From Hofstenia miamia (lineage: Eukaryota; Xenacoelomorpha; Acoela), in the NCBI GenBank assembly GCA_004352715.1, contig SCFE01000002.1:5784595-5848594 (forward strand): 64,000 bases of DNA, read 5' to 3'. The notes under the pieces were generated by a model. The model was not told the DNA's origin. It did no database searches and saw only the letters and a program-made list of their open reading frames with translations. A program made the position numbers and the translations under genes. Below are positions 12,139-24,948 of this stretch, piece after piece (position 1 is the first letter of the stretch; the number at the start of each line of letters is the position of its first letter).

Positions 12139-13485
12139 ACACTAGGGATGAAATCCGGATACTGAATTGAAAATACCGGTTACCGGATAATTTGACTGCC
12201 GTATACCGGATAATATATTGTTCAATTATCACAAGGGCAACCAGAAATATGACTTTAAAAAACAAAATATGACCTTATTTTTATGACAAAGTATGACGGA
12301 ATTTAGTTAAATATGCCCTAAAATGAACATCCATTTTTAAAAGGATCCATTTAAGCAATATAAAACTTTTTTTACTACTGAGAACAAGATATAAAACAAA
12401 TACAAAAACTCTTACATAATAAAAAGTCAATTTTTTAAGGCAACTACTTCACTGAGTTATAATAATAGCACATAAATTTCCAAAAAATTTTGTGGTTAAG
12501 ATTTCTGTCATAGAGAGCTTTCTTAACATAGTAAAACATCTCTCAACTGCAGCCGATGTTGTTTCGTAACTTGGCATACAATTCCGATTAAATGTCCATC
12601 CCCTTTCCTTCCATTATAGCATTGAAACTGGTATTTTCTAATGGTGACTTGATATAAGCGATTATTTCTCATGTATCATTTCTAAGATCAAGGTGGGAGT
12701 AATAACAACATCTGGTGGAATTTCAGCTCTGTCAAACATTCAATAACTTTAATTTTTTATGATAGCAACCTTAATTGAAGCAATTAGATTGTCAACCCTC
12801 GTATATTTTGCCTGAATACGCACGGCACAATTCTGCAGTAACTGTGCCTTGCAAAATCCATGAAATAATAATGTATATAGTGCTTTTAATATTTTTCAGC
12901 TGCCTGCGTATATGGCCAGTCCTAGAAACGCCTCGGGTCGGGTAGGGTCAACAATATTCTAGCAATTAAACGTCTCGGGGGTTAGGCCAGGAAGTACATT
13001 AATTGAAATTGAATGAATATATATGTTTTAGTTCAAATGATTTAAGCCAGTCACATTCCAGCATTAATTTTTAAGTTTTTTTCTTAATTTTAATGAAACT
13101 ACCGAATATGACTTTTATGAAATTTCAGCTACAAATATTACCGTATTTTTCAAAAAATAAAACTATGACTTTTATGAATTTATAACTTCCTATTTAACTG
13201 CACCGCAGGTCTGAAAACAATCTAATTTTAAGCAGACTGCAGAATAGACCAACAGAAAAAAATATTACTTTTAAGACTTGTAGCTGCCCTAATTATAAAA
13301 AAAGAAAAATCTCATTTCTCAGTTAATATCGACCTCTTGCAAATGAAAATAAAAAGTATTAAATAGACTATGTCCTGATATGTCAGAAAAACTTGTTTTG
13401 TTGCATAACAACTTTCATATCATGGTACAAAATATATCATATAAAATATATTTTACCGGATCTGGATTACGGCACATCCTATCAA
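12139..13485 (-). mobile_element. hAT-like DNA transposon remnant
   Basis: On the minus strand at about 12444-12610 two overlapping frames together read TTSAAVERCFTMLRK then ALYDRNLNHKIFWKF, which fits the C-terminal dimerisation region of hAT transposases, with one frameshift at the Lys. The left edge (12139-12212) holds repeated CCGGATA/ACCGGTTACCGG motifs and the right edge (about 13455-13485) has a similar TTACCGGATCTGG. Borders are approximate. The element is dead: stops, frameshift, and no upstream catalytic domain recognised. Confidence 0.55.
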
Positions 13486-13911
13486 CATGCCCAGCAATAT
13501 CTCAAGATCATCAATTTTTAATAGTTTTTCAAAAAGGTATTTGAGAAGGTGGAAAGATTGTTTGTTTTTTAAGATAAGGGCTACTTTTTGCACACTAGAG
13601 TTAAATATATTTCGTTACAAAAACTTTGCTTAGTTAATAACCAGTTCAATATCATGTTTAATTTAACACACGTGTATCCTCGATTAATGCTAAAATAATT
13701 GTGCTAGGCTGATTCATCTATTCGAAAATGACGGTGGGAAGTGTTTTATATTTGAAGCAATGCATTTACTTTAACGTTAACAAATATATTTACAAGAGCA
13801 ACTTTAATTGCCCTTTTACTATCTCAAAGATTTATGAAAAATATTTCACATAATAAGTCGTACGACTAAATTTACTAACATCATTTTGAAAAGATTAACA
13901 TTAATGCTTAC

Positions 13912-14066
13912 GTTGTTTTTGGAGCATAGGTTTTTGCTTTTCGGAGCATTGCATCTAATTCTCCAAGAATTTCACTCTGGCTGTCACCATCAAAAACTGA
14001 TTCATTATCACCTTTCTTGTCGTCAAGAATGTCAACTACAATGGCGTCCCTGTTTGAATTTTTAAT
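13912..14066 (-). CDS. Coiled-coil gene exon E18
   Basis: This exon is 155 nt with donor GTAAGC. Two acceptors are possible. The one at 14067-14068 (TTGAAG) gives phase 0 and fits E17; the more pyrimidine-like site at 14050-14051 would break the frame. It encodes an acidic head (AIVVDILDDKKGDNES) and a basic tail (LRKAKTYAPKT). It ends two bases into a codon, which both candidate next exons complete to Thr. Confidence 0.78.
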
Positions 14067-14079
14067 CTTCAATTTCAAA

Positions 14080-14192
14080 ATATATATATATTTCTTCTTA
14101 TATATATATATATATATGTGCATTGTTATATTTTTCATGCGAATAATTATGTTTTTTTGCTTTATAGATATATATATATATATATATATATA
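14080..14192. repeat. (TA)n microsatellites just upstream of E18 (minus strand)
   Basis: Three TA runs lie within 30-130 bp of the E18 acceptor. Open frames through them are not coding. Confidence 0.9.
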
Positions 14193-14514
14193 CATTGGTT
14201 TTAAATTTTTGTGAACAATGTCCACTTCTTTTATTGGATTTTCATATTGGTTTACAGAGTTATTATTGTTATGTAATAATTGAACATACTTTATTTTTTT
14301 TTCTGTGAAGAGCTTTGTTTTCTTTCAAGTTCTTATTTCGTTTAGCATTTATATTTTCTTTATATTTATTATCCTAATTTATATTTTCTTACATATTTTT
14401 GTGTATTGTTATATACAACTAATTAAAATATATTTGGTTAATTACTTTCATATTCTATATACATCTTTTTATATTATTTAACTATACATATATATATTTA
14501 TATAATTTAAATAA

Positions 14515-14516
14515 AA

Positions 14517-14578
<62 letters not shown>
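14515..14578. repeat. (TA)n microsatellite
   Basis: A TA run of about 60 bp in the E17-E18 intron. Confidence 0.93.
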
Positions 14579-14579
<1 letters not shown>

Positions 14580-14744
14580 ACATCCTACTTACTTCAACAA
14601 TAATGTCTGTAGTAATTATATGAAGGATTGACATTCTACACTTAATACATTAAATGGTGTTAAAATATGCATGCACTTAAAATATGTTCAATAAGTTGCT
14701 ATAGCTTAGTTGATTGTTCATTAGTTCGTTCTTAATAGCGTATT

Positions 14745-14900
14745 TTATTTCTTAAAAATTGCTTGATGTCTATGCAAACATATTTCACTTTCTAAATGCT
14801 CTCTTAGATGTTCATTGATCCTGGTTTCAAAATGTCTCTTGGTTTCTCCGATGTAATTTGCCTTGACCCAAAATGCAAGTGGTTATTTACAATTAGTACA
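14745..14900 (-). mobile_element. Penelope-like element remnant, GIY-YIG domain
   Basis: The minus strand reads NYIGETKRHFETRINEHLRE and continues to a stop at 14745-14747. The YIGET-R-x-R-x-EH pattern is that of the GIY-YIG endonuclease carried by many Penelope-like retroelements. One in-frame stop lies just upstream of the motif. Only the domain's N-terminal half is visible. It sits inside the E17-E18 intron in the same orientation as the host gene. Confidence 0.65.
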
Positions 14901-14987
14901 TTTTACTCTAGTTATTTATAAATGTGTTTATATTAGCATGCCTTTGAAACATGGGTCAGATAGTTTTGAAGCTATAGTTGCACTTAC

Positions 14988-15140
14988 GTGCTGTTTTAGT
15001 TTGTCGATTTCTTCGAGCTTGTTCCTGTTCTCACGTTTAAACGCCATTATTTGTGCTTTGTTCTCTTCAATACTTCTTTGAGCTTCTTGTACAAGCGCCT
15101 TTTGTGTATCAACTTGGTTCTCACACAAAAATACTTCTGC
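14988..15140 (-). CDS. Coiled-coil gene exon E17
   Basis: This exon is 153 nt (51 codons), phase 0 to phase 0, with acceptor TTTAG and a strong GTAAGT donor. It encodes a coiled coil (QKALVQEAQRSIEENKAQIM). A minus-strand Penelope-like remnant begins only about 90 bp downstream in the intron. Confidence 0.86.
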
Positions 15141-15294
15141 CTAAATTTAAATAAAATAGTAAACATGCTATTAGTAATTAATAATAATGTATAATAAACA
15201 TATGCATTTAACTTTTATTTTCTCATGCTTTTCTCATGCGTATACAAAATTTCTTATAACAAAATCAAATTAATAATAGTTATAGAAATTGCAT

Positions 15295-15301
<7 letters not shown>

Positions 15302-15338
<37 letters not shown>
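15302..15338. repeat. (TA)n microsatellite
   Basis: A TA run of about 36 bp in the E16-E17 intron. Confidence 0.93.
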
Positions 15339-15341
<3 letters not shown>

Positions 15342-16411
15342 AATGAAAGTAAAATATATCAGAATATTCAGATTCTTGCCATACATGTAGATTTCACTTC
15401 AGAAAATCGTATAAAGAGTTTATTTAGAATGAACATGACTATTTGCTTTTAATAAAAGAATTGTATGAATGCTTACAGTGAGTAAATTGAGAAGTATTTG
15501 AGACTCCTTTTCACATGTTTATCACATGTTTATGAACAATACTATAGTGATGTTATTTTGTTGCAATGTTTTACGAAAATAACATGAAAAAATTTCCTCT
15601 CAAATTTACTTGAGAGATTTTTGCATACGAGCCATATTCAAATGAGTAATTTGATCTTATTAACAATAAAAGGTTTATTTCGATTTCGTGAAAACAAATA
15701 TTTATATTTATGCAAATGCTTGCTTGATTCTAAATGTGGATTTCCTTGATTTGCTTATAGCACCACTCACTGAAACAGGCCTTTAAAAATACTCTAAAAA
15801 CTTTTCTATGTTAAAAGTGACTTCTGTGTACATTAAATTCCATCTAATGACATGATATTTACTAGAACTGGGATTTTAATGATGAGATGGAGTAGACTAC
15901 AGATTCCTTTAATGATTTTTCTGTATTTTAAATGCTTCCAATCAAGTCAGCTTTATTGCAAATTGTTTCTAATTTGAACAAATACTATAAATGATAAGAA
16001 TAATAGAATTAGTGAGGTTTCTTGACGCCAGATTATTTAATAGCAATAGTAATGGGACTGAATTGGTACCAAATCTTTCGAAGTTTCAGATCCCGCAGAA
16101 TCCTACTGTACGTATATTATAAAACAGACGTCTATTGTCTATGAGTGTTTATATTAGTCAACATTAACCCTTTCATGTTTCATGCATTATTTTTTAGTGA
16201 TGGAAACATTCATTTTATTTTTTCTCGATGTTTGCCGTAAAAATAGGACAAGTTCAAAAAAATTATTCGAAATTTTGTTAAATGTCGTCATATGGAATTG
16301 TTGTTCCTGAACAGGCTGCCCTTCAATGTTAACAAAATATTAATAGTATAAACTAGTACTATTGAGGTAACATAAACAAATATTACAACAATTTGAGCTA
16401 TTTAGTTTCAT

Positions 16412-16424
16412 AATATATATATAT

Positions 16425-16465
<41 letters not shown>

Positions 16466-16466
16466 C
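16412..16466. repeat. (TA)n microsatellite
   Basis: Two TA runs interrupted once by AA. Confidence 0.93.
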
Positions 16467-17139
16467 AAATACGCAAATATATGCAGGAAAATATCAAAAC
16501 AGTCGTGATTTTTCTGTGTCACTAATGTATTGTAAAGAAATATATTTTATACAAAAATAACGGTTGAGGGCTTAGCGACAAAAAGAGTTCACAATAATTT
16601 AGCAAAGTTTGTTTTAAACACTACCCAATTTTAAGATTATAAAAATACAAATGATTTTACAGTCAGTAAGGGCTTACCATGTTAAATTATAACAAAGTTT
16701 TGGCATACTAAATAAATAAAATCAAAGAATTGCTTATAATGCAATACTTACCATTTAAATTATAACAAAGCTTACAAAATAAATACAATCAAATTTTTGC
16801 TTAATAAAGATAAATTTACATCCTCAAATTTCAAAATTCTTCCAAACAAACTCAAATTTGCTGAAGCAAATGCAGTCACGCCCATAACGCAATGCGCGCT
16901 TCAAAATAACACCGAATTTAATTACTTCTGTGGTGTCTCGTGGCAAGAAATCCATTGTTTTAATTTGTTGTTCTACAACAACCCAGTGGATGAAAGGGAT
17001 AATAATACTTTACTCGATCGAAAGCTCCAAAAAACAACAACTATGAATACAAATTTAAAATGAACAAAGATCGTTCCTATATTTACATTTTATTAAACTA
17101 AAGATATGTTCCAAAATTAAGATCCTATTCCAAAGAATT

Positions 17140-17430
17140 TAGTTTTCTCTGTTGTCTACAATTATAAATGTAATGATTGCGAAAAATCATACGTCGAGGA
17201 AACAAAGCGACATTTGGTAACAAGAATGAAGGAGCATATTAACGGACACCTAAGATCAGAAATATTTATGCATGAACACCAAGTTAAAGTAAAAATTGTT
17301 TACTCAAAATTTAGACGGTTTTCCATTTCTCACTTCCACTTGTCAATGAGCAATTGTAATACAATGCAATCCTAGAATTTTTAGCGGCCTTCAAAAATCC
17401 TAATGTATATGTCTGGAACCATTGTCACTG
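17140..17430 (+). mobile_element. Penelope-like element remnant, degenerate GIY-YIG domain
   Basis: The plus strand reads VVYNYKCNDCEKSYVEETKR followed by HLVTRMKEHI, matching the C-x2-C, Y-[I/V]-G-E-T-x-R and R-x-x-EH layout of Penelope-like GIY-YIG domains. The Gly of the YIG core is replaced by Glu, so it would not be active. The frame breaks near 17320 and a related tail (AAFKNPNVYVWNHCH) continues in another frame to about 17430. It lies on the opposite strand to the remnant at 14745-14900. Confidence 0.65.
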
Positions 17431-17446
17431 ATGATGATTTCAAATA

Positions 17447-17564
17447 TCAAATCCGTTCTAAATTTTTCTTTGCGTTTAAAATATATATATATATATATAT
17501 ATTCAGAATCAAATCCGGTCTATATTTTTCATAGCGTTTAAAATATATATATATATATATATAT
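17447..17564. repeat. Two-unit direct repeat ending in (TA)n
   Basis: A unit of about 57 bp (ATCAAATCCG...GCGTTTAAA followed by a TA run) occurs twice back to back, at about 17447-17503 and 17507-17564, with a few mismatches. Confidence 0.8.
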
Positions 17565-18338
17565 AGGAGTCCGTATTTCCATGGCGCCCTATAGAGAAAA
17601 ATTGCATTCACTGTTACAAATTATCCTGATTTTGGGAAAATCCTACAAATGAAAAATGTTTTGACAAAAATGGACCCGATGCTAGCCCTATCGACAAAAG
17701 CTGTCCCTTGCCATCAGCAGATATTAAGAGGGTTTCAATCACTACGAGACATCTTAGCCCGAAAAAAGAAAATCTTTGGTTCTCGAAAATTTGAAATATC
17801 TTGTAGAATGCCTTGGAAATTTAAATATATGTTACGCTTGAAAATCCAGGTGGGACTCGATAAATTGAGTAATCTGTGAAAAAACTAATTTTAGATATTT
17901 AGAATTTATACGAAAATTATAATACGTAACATTCACAAATATATTTCTTACGAATATTGTATGAAGTGATAATTCAAGGTTTGAAAAATGTATTAAAAAA
18001 TAATTTTTAATTTATACACTAAGGAGTTAGTGTTGTTTGAAATGTATTTCCCATTTCCTGGAAATTCTTAAATGACTTCTCTGTATCAATGTATCATTAT
18101 CAAATTCAGGAATATAGGTACTCCATTTTTAACGTGCAAAAATAAAGTAATGAATTTTTTACTAATAAATATGCCAATTTACTAAAAGGGCTAAATATAT
18201 TTTTGATTGTATCAGAAATATAATTCTATGTGAATAATATCTACAGTTACTATGCAAACTTTATGACGGATTCCTATAAACTTGAACCTATGCTGAATTC
18301 GTATGGAATACTATTGGGTAAATGGTATATAGACTTAC

Positions 18339-18557
18339 TTTAGTTTGACTGATGTCGTGGTTGAGAGCAATCATTTCGCTGTTGTAGTAAAGTATGGTTT
18401 CATTCAACTGTTTTTTGTAAATGTCTATGATGTTGATGATCCTCTCCTTGGCTTGCTGCCAAACATCTTGAAAGTTATCCTCGCGGTTTCTCAATGCGTC
18501 TTGTAAGATGTCTTGAGACATTCTCAGTTCTACCATTTCTTTCCTTTGTTCCTCAAT
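18339..18557 (-). CDS. Coiled-coil gene exon E16
   Basis: This exon is 219 nt (73 codons), phase 0 to phase 0, with acceptor TGTAG and donor GTAAGT. It encodes IEEQRKEMVELRMSQ and a run with Trp and aromatic residues (NFQDVWQQAKERIINIIDIY). It is preceded by a 5.4-kb intron in which I see no further exon. Confidence 0.87.
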
Positions 18558-21500
18558 CTACAAAACAACAATAATTATTTACAAACATACAGGTGATAAA
18601 TAAACGTTCATTTGATGAACAGAATTTTGTTATCAAAACTTCTGCTCGCCGTTAATTGGGTGTTGATCAGATATATTTCCATTTATTAACTATGTACATT
18701 TTAGAAAACAATCATTTAAAATATAAATCTGAAAATTTTAATCCAAATTATCCACAAAAAAACTATGTGTGATAAATTTTTCAACATCTACAGTATGAAT
18801 ATTAATAAAAATTTGTTTAAATATGTACAGCAAGGCTACTTTGATGTACAGTTTGCTTATTTTGGAAAAATAACTGATTTAATGTAGACCGCTTTTTCTG
18901 TATGTTTTTATGTGCAGACGTTATTTATAATCTCTAATTTTTTTATTAGATGACTCTACATTTGGTAGTTTACGTAATCCTCATTTTTTGATTGCCTCAG
19001 AGCAAACTATCTGGGTATTTACGTCAAAATAATTTTTGATTTAACTGAATAAAATCAATGTTGAAAACCTGACGGGAAATATTCCGCCAGTTCATGTGAT
19101 AAGTGGTCTAAAAGCTAAATCACCCCATTGATTATGCGCAGATAGAAACAACCCATAGGAAGTGGGACAGGTCGACCTGCAGATTCAGTCGGGTTGGGTG
19201 GAGAGTTTTTACTGATCGGTTCTACATATGAAAAAACCGGTATGGGCATGCAATTTCGAGCTTTATTGGCTGCATATGGTAAGTGTAGCAAAATGATAAT
19301 AAAAATCACTCTATCCTACTTACTCAAATGAGCCTTTATTTGTGGATTAAAAACTTTTCACTGTTTAACATTCAATTGTTAGTTTAATAAAGATTGCTAA
19401 TTATTTATTTGGCCAAAACGGTTGTAATGCCTCGAATTTAGAAATATAGCATACGGGTCGGTTCTAGAAAATTCTGCTAACTAACAATCACCACAGTGGG
19501 AATGTGGTGAAATTTTGGTTTATGGGGGTTCCTGTGGGGATTTGTGGGGCAAGAATTTTTGTAACTAGCCTAATTAATGACAGTATAAGTATAAGTTAAA
19601 AATGTCAATAATGGCCGATAATGGAAATAATAATTGTCCATGAATGGCCATGAATCCTTGTTGCTTAGAATGAACTTATTATATACGGTTAAGTCGATGT
19701 ACAGAAAATATATTTTTGATTGAGATAAAACGATGGTATTAGTGTCAATGATTTACAATGAATTAGTAAAATATTTAAGATATCTAAAAATGTATTAGTA
19801 TCAAATTTCAAACTATTAAAACTGCTTTACTGAGTATAACTATGGTGATGGATAGTAATTTTTAAAATTGTAATATAATTTTATTTATGCTAATACATAT
19901 TTGAATATACATAAAATCTTCAGTGTCTACACATCCTTTTTATTGATATATTTGACAGTTTTGTAAAAAAATTTGCAGTGCAAATTAGTGGAATTTGCGG
20001 TGTGGATTTGTAGACATATCTTGTGGTGTGGTGTGGGTTTCTGGGTTGAATTTAGATAATATTTTTATTCAAATTTATTTAGGAAAATTGAGCTCAGGTT
20101 TGGATGTGTTTGGGGATTTGATTTGGTCTAAAATAATCGCACATTTTCAATTCTACTTGCATCCCAACCTTGAACATCTCAGTAGTTATTAGGACATCGG
20201 TGTCAAATCAGTGAATGTCGATATGTACGATATAATCCCAGCTGTAAATTGGCTCCCTACAATAATAGTAATCCTCATGTGTATTTTTCAATATAAACTA
20301 ATTTAAGGGTGATCTAATCGGTTACTTGATTCTTTTCCATGCCAATTTCAATAGAAAATTAACATGGGAAACTTAAGAGAAACGAGAACCGAACTAATTC
20401 CCAAGGGAATCTGGAAACAAATTATAACAGGTAGTTTCTTTTGACAATAAAATAGAATGCCAAACAAATAGACATTATCAAGCATGAAATTTCAATATTT
20501 CAACAATACGCAAAGCAGAAACTTATTCAGCCAGTAATTAAGCGGTGTTAAATGCAAGTTCAAAGTGAATTTCAATCGCTCATGAGTCAATACAATCAAT
20601 AATGTTTTGATTGTCACATTATTCTAATTTTGGAGTTTTAGTCAATAATAGTCTACAATATTTGACAATATGAATAAAGATCCACCAATTCTTATTGACC
20701 TATGGCATAGAAGTGGTCATTAAGTCCTATAGAGAAATGAAATGAAACCACAATAGTATAATAATTTCTAATATTCTCTACACTAATATTCTCTTCAAAA
20801 AATTTAAAAACATTTCCAACTATTTCCCATATAGTAAGCAAGGGTTAGACTTTCTTTTGCATTAAGTAATTCTTTGAATAAATATAGGAATAAGTCATAT
20901 TAAAGGAATAACTTGTGCCATGTGATCCCAATATTAAATCCTAAAAGCACCCTTTTGTGAATATGTACATATATATGTAAATGCAAATTTCGATTAAATT
21001 ATACAAAATACTGTAGGAAGCAAGGACTTATTTCGTTTTAATTAACCCTATTCTTCATATTATTTATTGAAAGTACAATAACTAGATTAGTTTTAAATTT
21101 TACATATATTTTCACTAAGCCTAACCCTAATGGATGGTTTTCCCAAATATTTTTAAACGCTAATAATTCACAAACTAATGAAGATATTTAAAATCTAAAA
21201 ACACTATAAGATAGAGAATTGTCTTCTTTTTATTTTGGAATGTTTTCTTGCGACCTGGTGCTATGCCGTCTAGACGCGCTTGTACGGTATTCACACAGTT
21301 GTTCTTCAGAAAACAAAATATTTCAGTGTAGTTGTTCCCATTAGACCGTCTGATTATGTGAACAATAGGTACAGAAAAAATTTGAAAAAATTCTTATTTA
21401 CATGTACTTTAGGCACAAGAATAAGTTTTAACACAAATCTTTATCATTGCACGAGCGCGCAAACCACATAGGGGCGTGCTTGCAAAAGGCTTTCAATATT

Positions 21501-21919
21501 TATTAACAGGTTTTGATATAATTTTTCAAAATGTAGATATTCTATTTACTTAAATATAACGCTATTATAATAGGGTTGAAAAGATTAAATATTTTATTTG
21601 GAGAGTTTTTGACAGGAAATATGCACATCATGAAGTATTGCATACTATGCTTGAGCATTTTAATCCGTCCGATGCGGATTTGGAAACAAAAATTGTGCGG
21701 ATAAGATTTCTTGCAACTTGCGAATGCAGATTAGATGCTGATTGGAAACTGTCAATCTAAGTTCATTTTTTATTAATGATAATTTGAAAGAGGGCTTTGT
21801 TATCTTAAAGATTCAACAAAAAAGAAATTTTAACATTTTTTCCATGGGAATATCATGCATATGTTGAGGTTCAAATATATATAATATACTTGTTTAGTTT
21901 GTTAACTGAATTCTGAAAA

Positions 21920-22372
21920 AAATTTTCAATGCAAATTTTAACTAGTGTTAAAATGTATACTCTCAAAATAGGTTTGTAAATATCCAAGGTTGAAGTAACA
22001 ACTGAAAATATTGAATCTGAATGTAAACTTTAGCTAAGCAATTCTTCATGCTATTGCTTACTAAAGTGATTCCACTCGTGTAAGACGTTATGAGATAAGA
22101 GATCAGCATAGATTGAGAGTTAGGGCAAAACCCACNNNNNNNNNNNNNNNNNNNNNAAATTTTCAATGCAAATTTTAACTAGTGTTAAAATGTATACTCT
22201 CAAAATAGGTTTGTAAATATCCAAGGTTGAAGTAACAACTGAAAATATTGAATCTGAATGTAAACTTTAGCTAAGCAATTCTTCATGCTATTGCTTACTA
22301 AAGTGATTCCACTCGTGTAAGACGTTATGAGATAAGAGATCAGCATAGATTGAGAGTTAGGGCAAAACCCAC
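21920..22372. repeat. Exact 216-bp duplication on both sides of a 21-N gap
   Basis: The sequence from about 21920 to 22135 is repeated, apparently without change, at 22157-22372, with N at 22136-22156 between. This is the pattern left when overlapping contig ends are placed either side of a gap without being merged. Confidence 0.93.
22136..22156. other. Assembly gap (21 N)
   Basis: A run of N. Its two flanks are the same sequence, so the true gap is probably absent. Confidence 0.97.
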
Positions 22373-23919
22373 CCTTGCTTATTTAAATAACGCAAATTTC
22401 AGAATATTTATTTGATCCTTGTCGGAAAGCTCTTTTTCAAATTTTCGGTTTGCTTGTCAAATATTGGGTATATTAGATATTTATATTAAAAACTACAGAC
22501 GTTATTGAAAAAGTTAATTTGAGTCTTGGAACATTATAAATGTCTAATGTAAAATTTTAAAACTAAAAAATTTAAATTTTATATTTTAAAAGATTGTTTA
22601 TAACTTCTATAGTATTCACTGCATGCGTTAATATTCGTATACTATTGCGTAACATTCAAGAGAGTTTTTTTAAATTTCTACGATTTCTGCAATAATTCGC
22701 AAAATTCCGGTAGTCTCTGAAATTCAATAATGAAATTTGCTTTACTCGTGATGCTGTGGTACCAAATTCATTTATTCGTCATCGTTGAAGACGTTTGTAT
22801 TCCACTGAATTTTTGTCCTGTAATGTATTAAAATTTTTGAAGCTATGGAATCATTATAAATTATCACTCCATTTAGTTCTAGTATCCCTTATTTCTGAGA
22901 AAAATGTTGCCACTATCATTGAATTTTATAATAGGATCAAGTAATTTTTTCATTGATTTAAGGTCATCTAAAAGTTCAAAGAATAACTGTTTTCTAAGTA
23001 GTTTATTAGAAGTTTGAATTGCTTGCTCTTTAATCAGACAAAAATCTGAGCAGAAAATATACTCGCATATGTCCAGAAAAACTGTGTTTTTGAGAAAATT
23101 TAGTTTGCTCTAAAATAATTCGCGCATATAAAAATAGTTTGGATTAAGGGTTCTCAAGGGACCGTCTTTACGTTATGTGCGTGGTTGCTCAAGGAGATTG
23201 ATTTTGTTGGGTGATTTCAAGAGAAAATTTTCCTCCTCCATGCGGCCTGCCTAATTTCGAATCCTGTAGTAATAGCCTCGACATTTGAAAAGAAAAAGCT
23301 AATTAATAATTTATTAAATTATGTTGCTTATAGATAATGTCATTCATTGAGAGACAACTTTAGACTAACTATGGTTTAGGCATCCACTGAAAAATTCTGA
23401 CAGCTCATGCATTCAATGTGACATTTTAAGTTTAGTGGGGAAGGTTTAAATAGCTTTAATACTTTTAAAACTATTGATATTATTATTTTGATGACCTAAT
23501 TCATTCCTTTGACTTGTTATGCAAATATTTATATAAATACATACAGGCCATCCCAAACGTTTTCCCCACGTACCATATAACAAAAATATAAATATCTTAA
23601 TACAAACTAATTAATTTTAACATAAGATTTTATTTGATTATTGTAATGTTTTAATTATTTTTAAATATTTGCAGCGTTACTATTTTAAATAAAATAGTGA
23701 TTTAACTATAAGAATAAAGATAAATAACAATCATATTTGTAGTTATTTGAAATCATGAATATTGTGTAGTTTATTATTAAATCAAGGTTTAAAACAACCT
23801 TTAAGCTGATCAATATTATAAATCTATCTTGTAATTGCTGGTCCACACAAATCCTATGAAGATGACAAATCATAAAATTTTGGATGCATGAAAAAAATGG
23901 GAAATACATAGAAGGAAAC

Positions 23920-24143
23920 CTGTTGCATTAGACGCATGTTTTCGTTCTTTTGTGTTTGCAATCTTTCAATGAAGGTTTCGATCTCTTTCGACAAATTCTG
24001 CTTTTCTTGTAAAATTGTGCTAATGCGATCTTCTCTCTGCTGCTCCAGAGTAATGAGATCGTTGTTGAGGTGTGTGATTTTATCATTTAGTATCTTTTCT
24101 TTTTCATGCCACTCTTTCTCCCTTTCTTTTAAAGAGGATTGTG
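23920..24143 (-). CDS. Coiled-coil gene exon E15
   Basis: This exon is 224 nt with acceptor TTTTAG and donor GTTTCC (weak). It encodes a coiled coil (start QSSLKEREKEWHEKEKILND, end ENMRLMQQ) and ends at a codon boundary. Confidence 0.85.
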
Positions 24144-24948
24144 CTAAAATTGAAGTGGTCATTTTCTACTCTATTGATTGATGAATCCCAAAAGTGTAAA
24201 AAAAATTAATAATAGCAATTTTGTGAATAACAATTTTTAGCTTTTAATTATTAAGTTTTCATCTCACACATATCTCATTGTATATCCAAACGTGTAGCAA
24301 GTGGAAAACATGGATTTCGCTTTGTCTTTGTAATTTATTTGTAGTTGAATTTCACTGGTGTCGTTAAGTTTTGAACAAATATTAATAATAGTTTTCATTA
24401 CATGTACATCTATAATGCCAACCACATTAGGTAAGACCCACGTACGGGTATTTTAATAATACTAAGTGCAATAAACAAAATCTTATGTAAGCTGCACGTG
24501 AATTTGAAACCAACAAGTAGAATTACACATTTGTGTTCTGTTTAAAGAGAAAAATGCTGCATTCAAGAACAGCTTAACATAAATAGGAGGTCATAACAAT
24601 AAATTAAAATTTGCAAAACTGAATTTGGAAATTTTTTGAGCTAACTTGTTAAAGAAGAATAGATATGGAACAGTTCTTTTTCATTGTATATTTCATTTTT
24701 ATGTTATGAAAATAAAAATTCTAAAAAATCAAAATTACGGTTTACCACGAAAGTATCTGATGTTATTGAAATGTACAAGAGATTATTTTTTATAATCGTT
24801 GGCAGATCTTATGTTAAAATAAACTTCAAGAGTGTTGATATGATTATTTGCTTTTAAATAATTTTCAATTTATCTATGATGTAGATAAATAAATTATCGA
24901 TTAATTATTCATTATTATTACTGTAATTGCATAATTGCGGTAATTTAC

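Larger units (their letters stand above)
18558..23919. other. Long intron E15-E16, no gene seen
   Basis: This is 5.4 kb of AT-rich sequence. The short open frames show no family motifs or splice logic. It contains the gap-flanking duplication at 21920-22372 and no other structure I can name. Confidence 0.6.

Noticed and set aside
14050-14051. CAG acceptor for exon E18 at this point
   Set aside because: Better pyrimidine context, but from E17 it gives a stop after five codons; the upstream AG at 14067-14068 keeps frame.
19115-19309. Minus-strand frame with PIPVFSYVEPISKNSPPNPT
   Set aside because: No acceptor and donor pair fits the surrounding phases and I recognise no family.
23936-24181. 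Plus-strand frame opposite exon E15 (also 24927-25109 and 27047-27262)
   Set aside because: Antisense shadows of coiled-coil exons that have matching splice phases on the minus strand.
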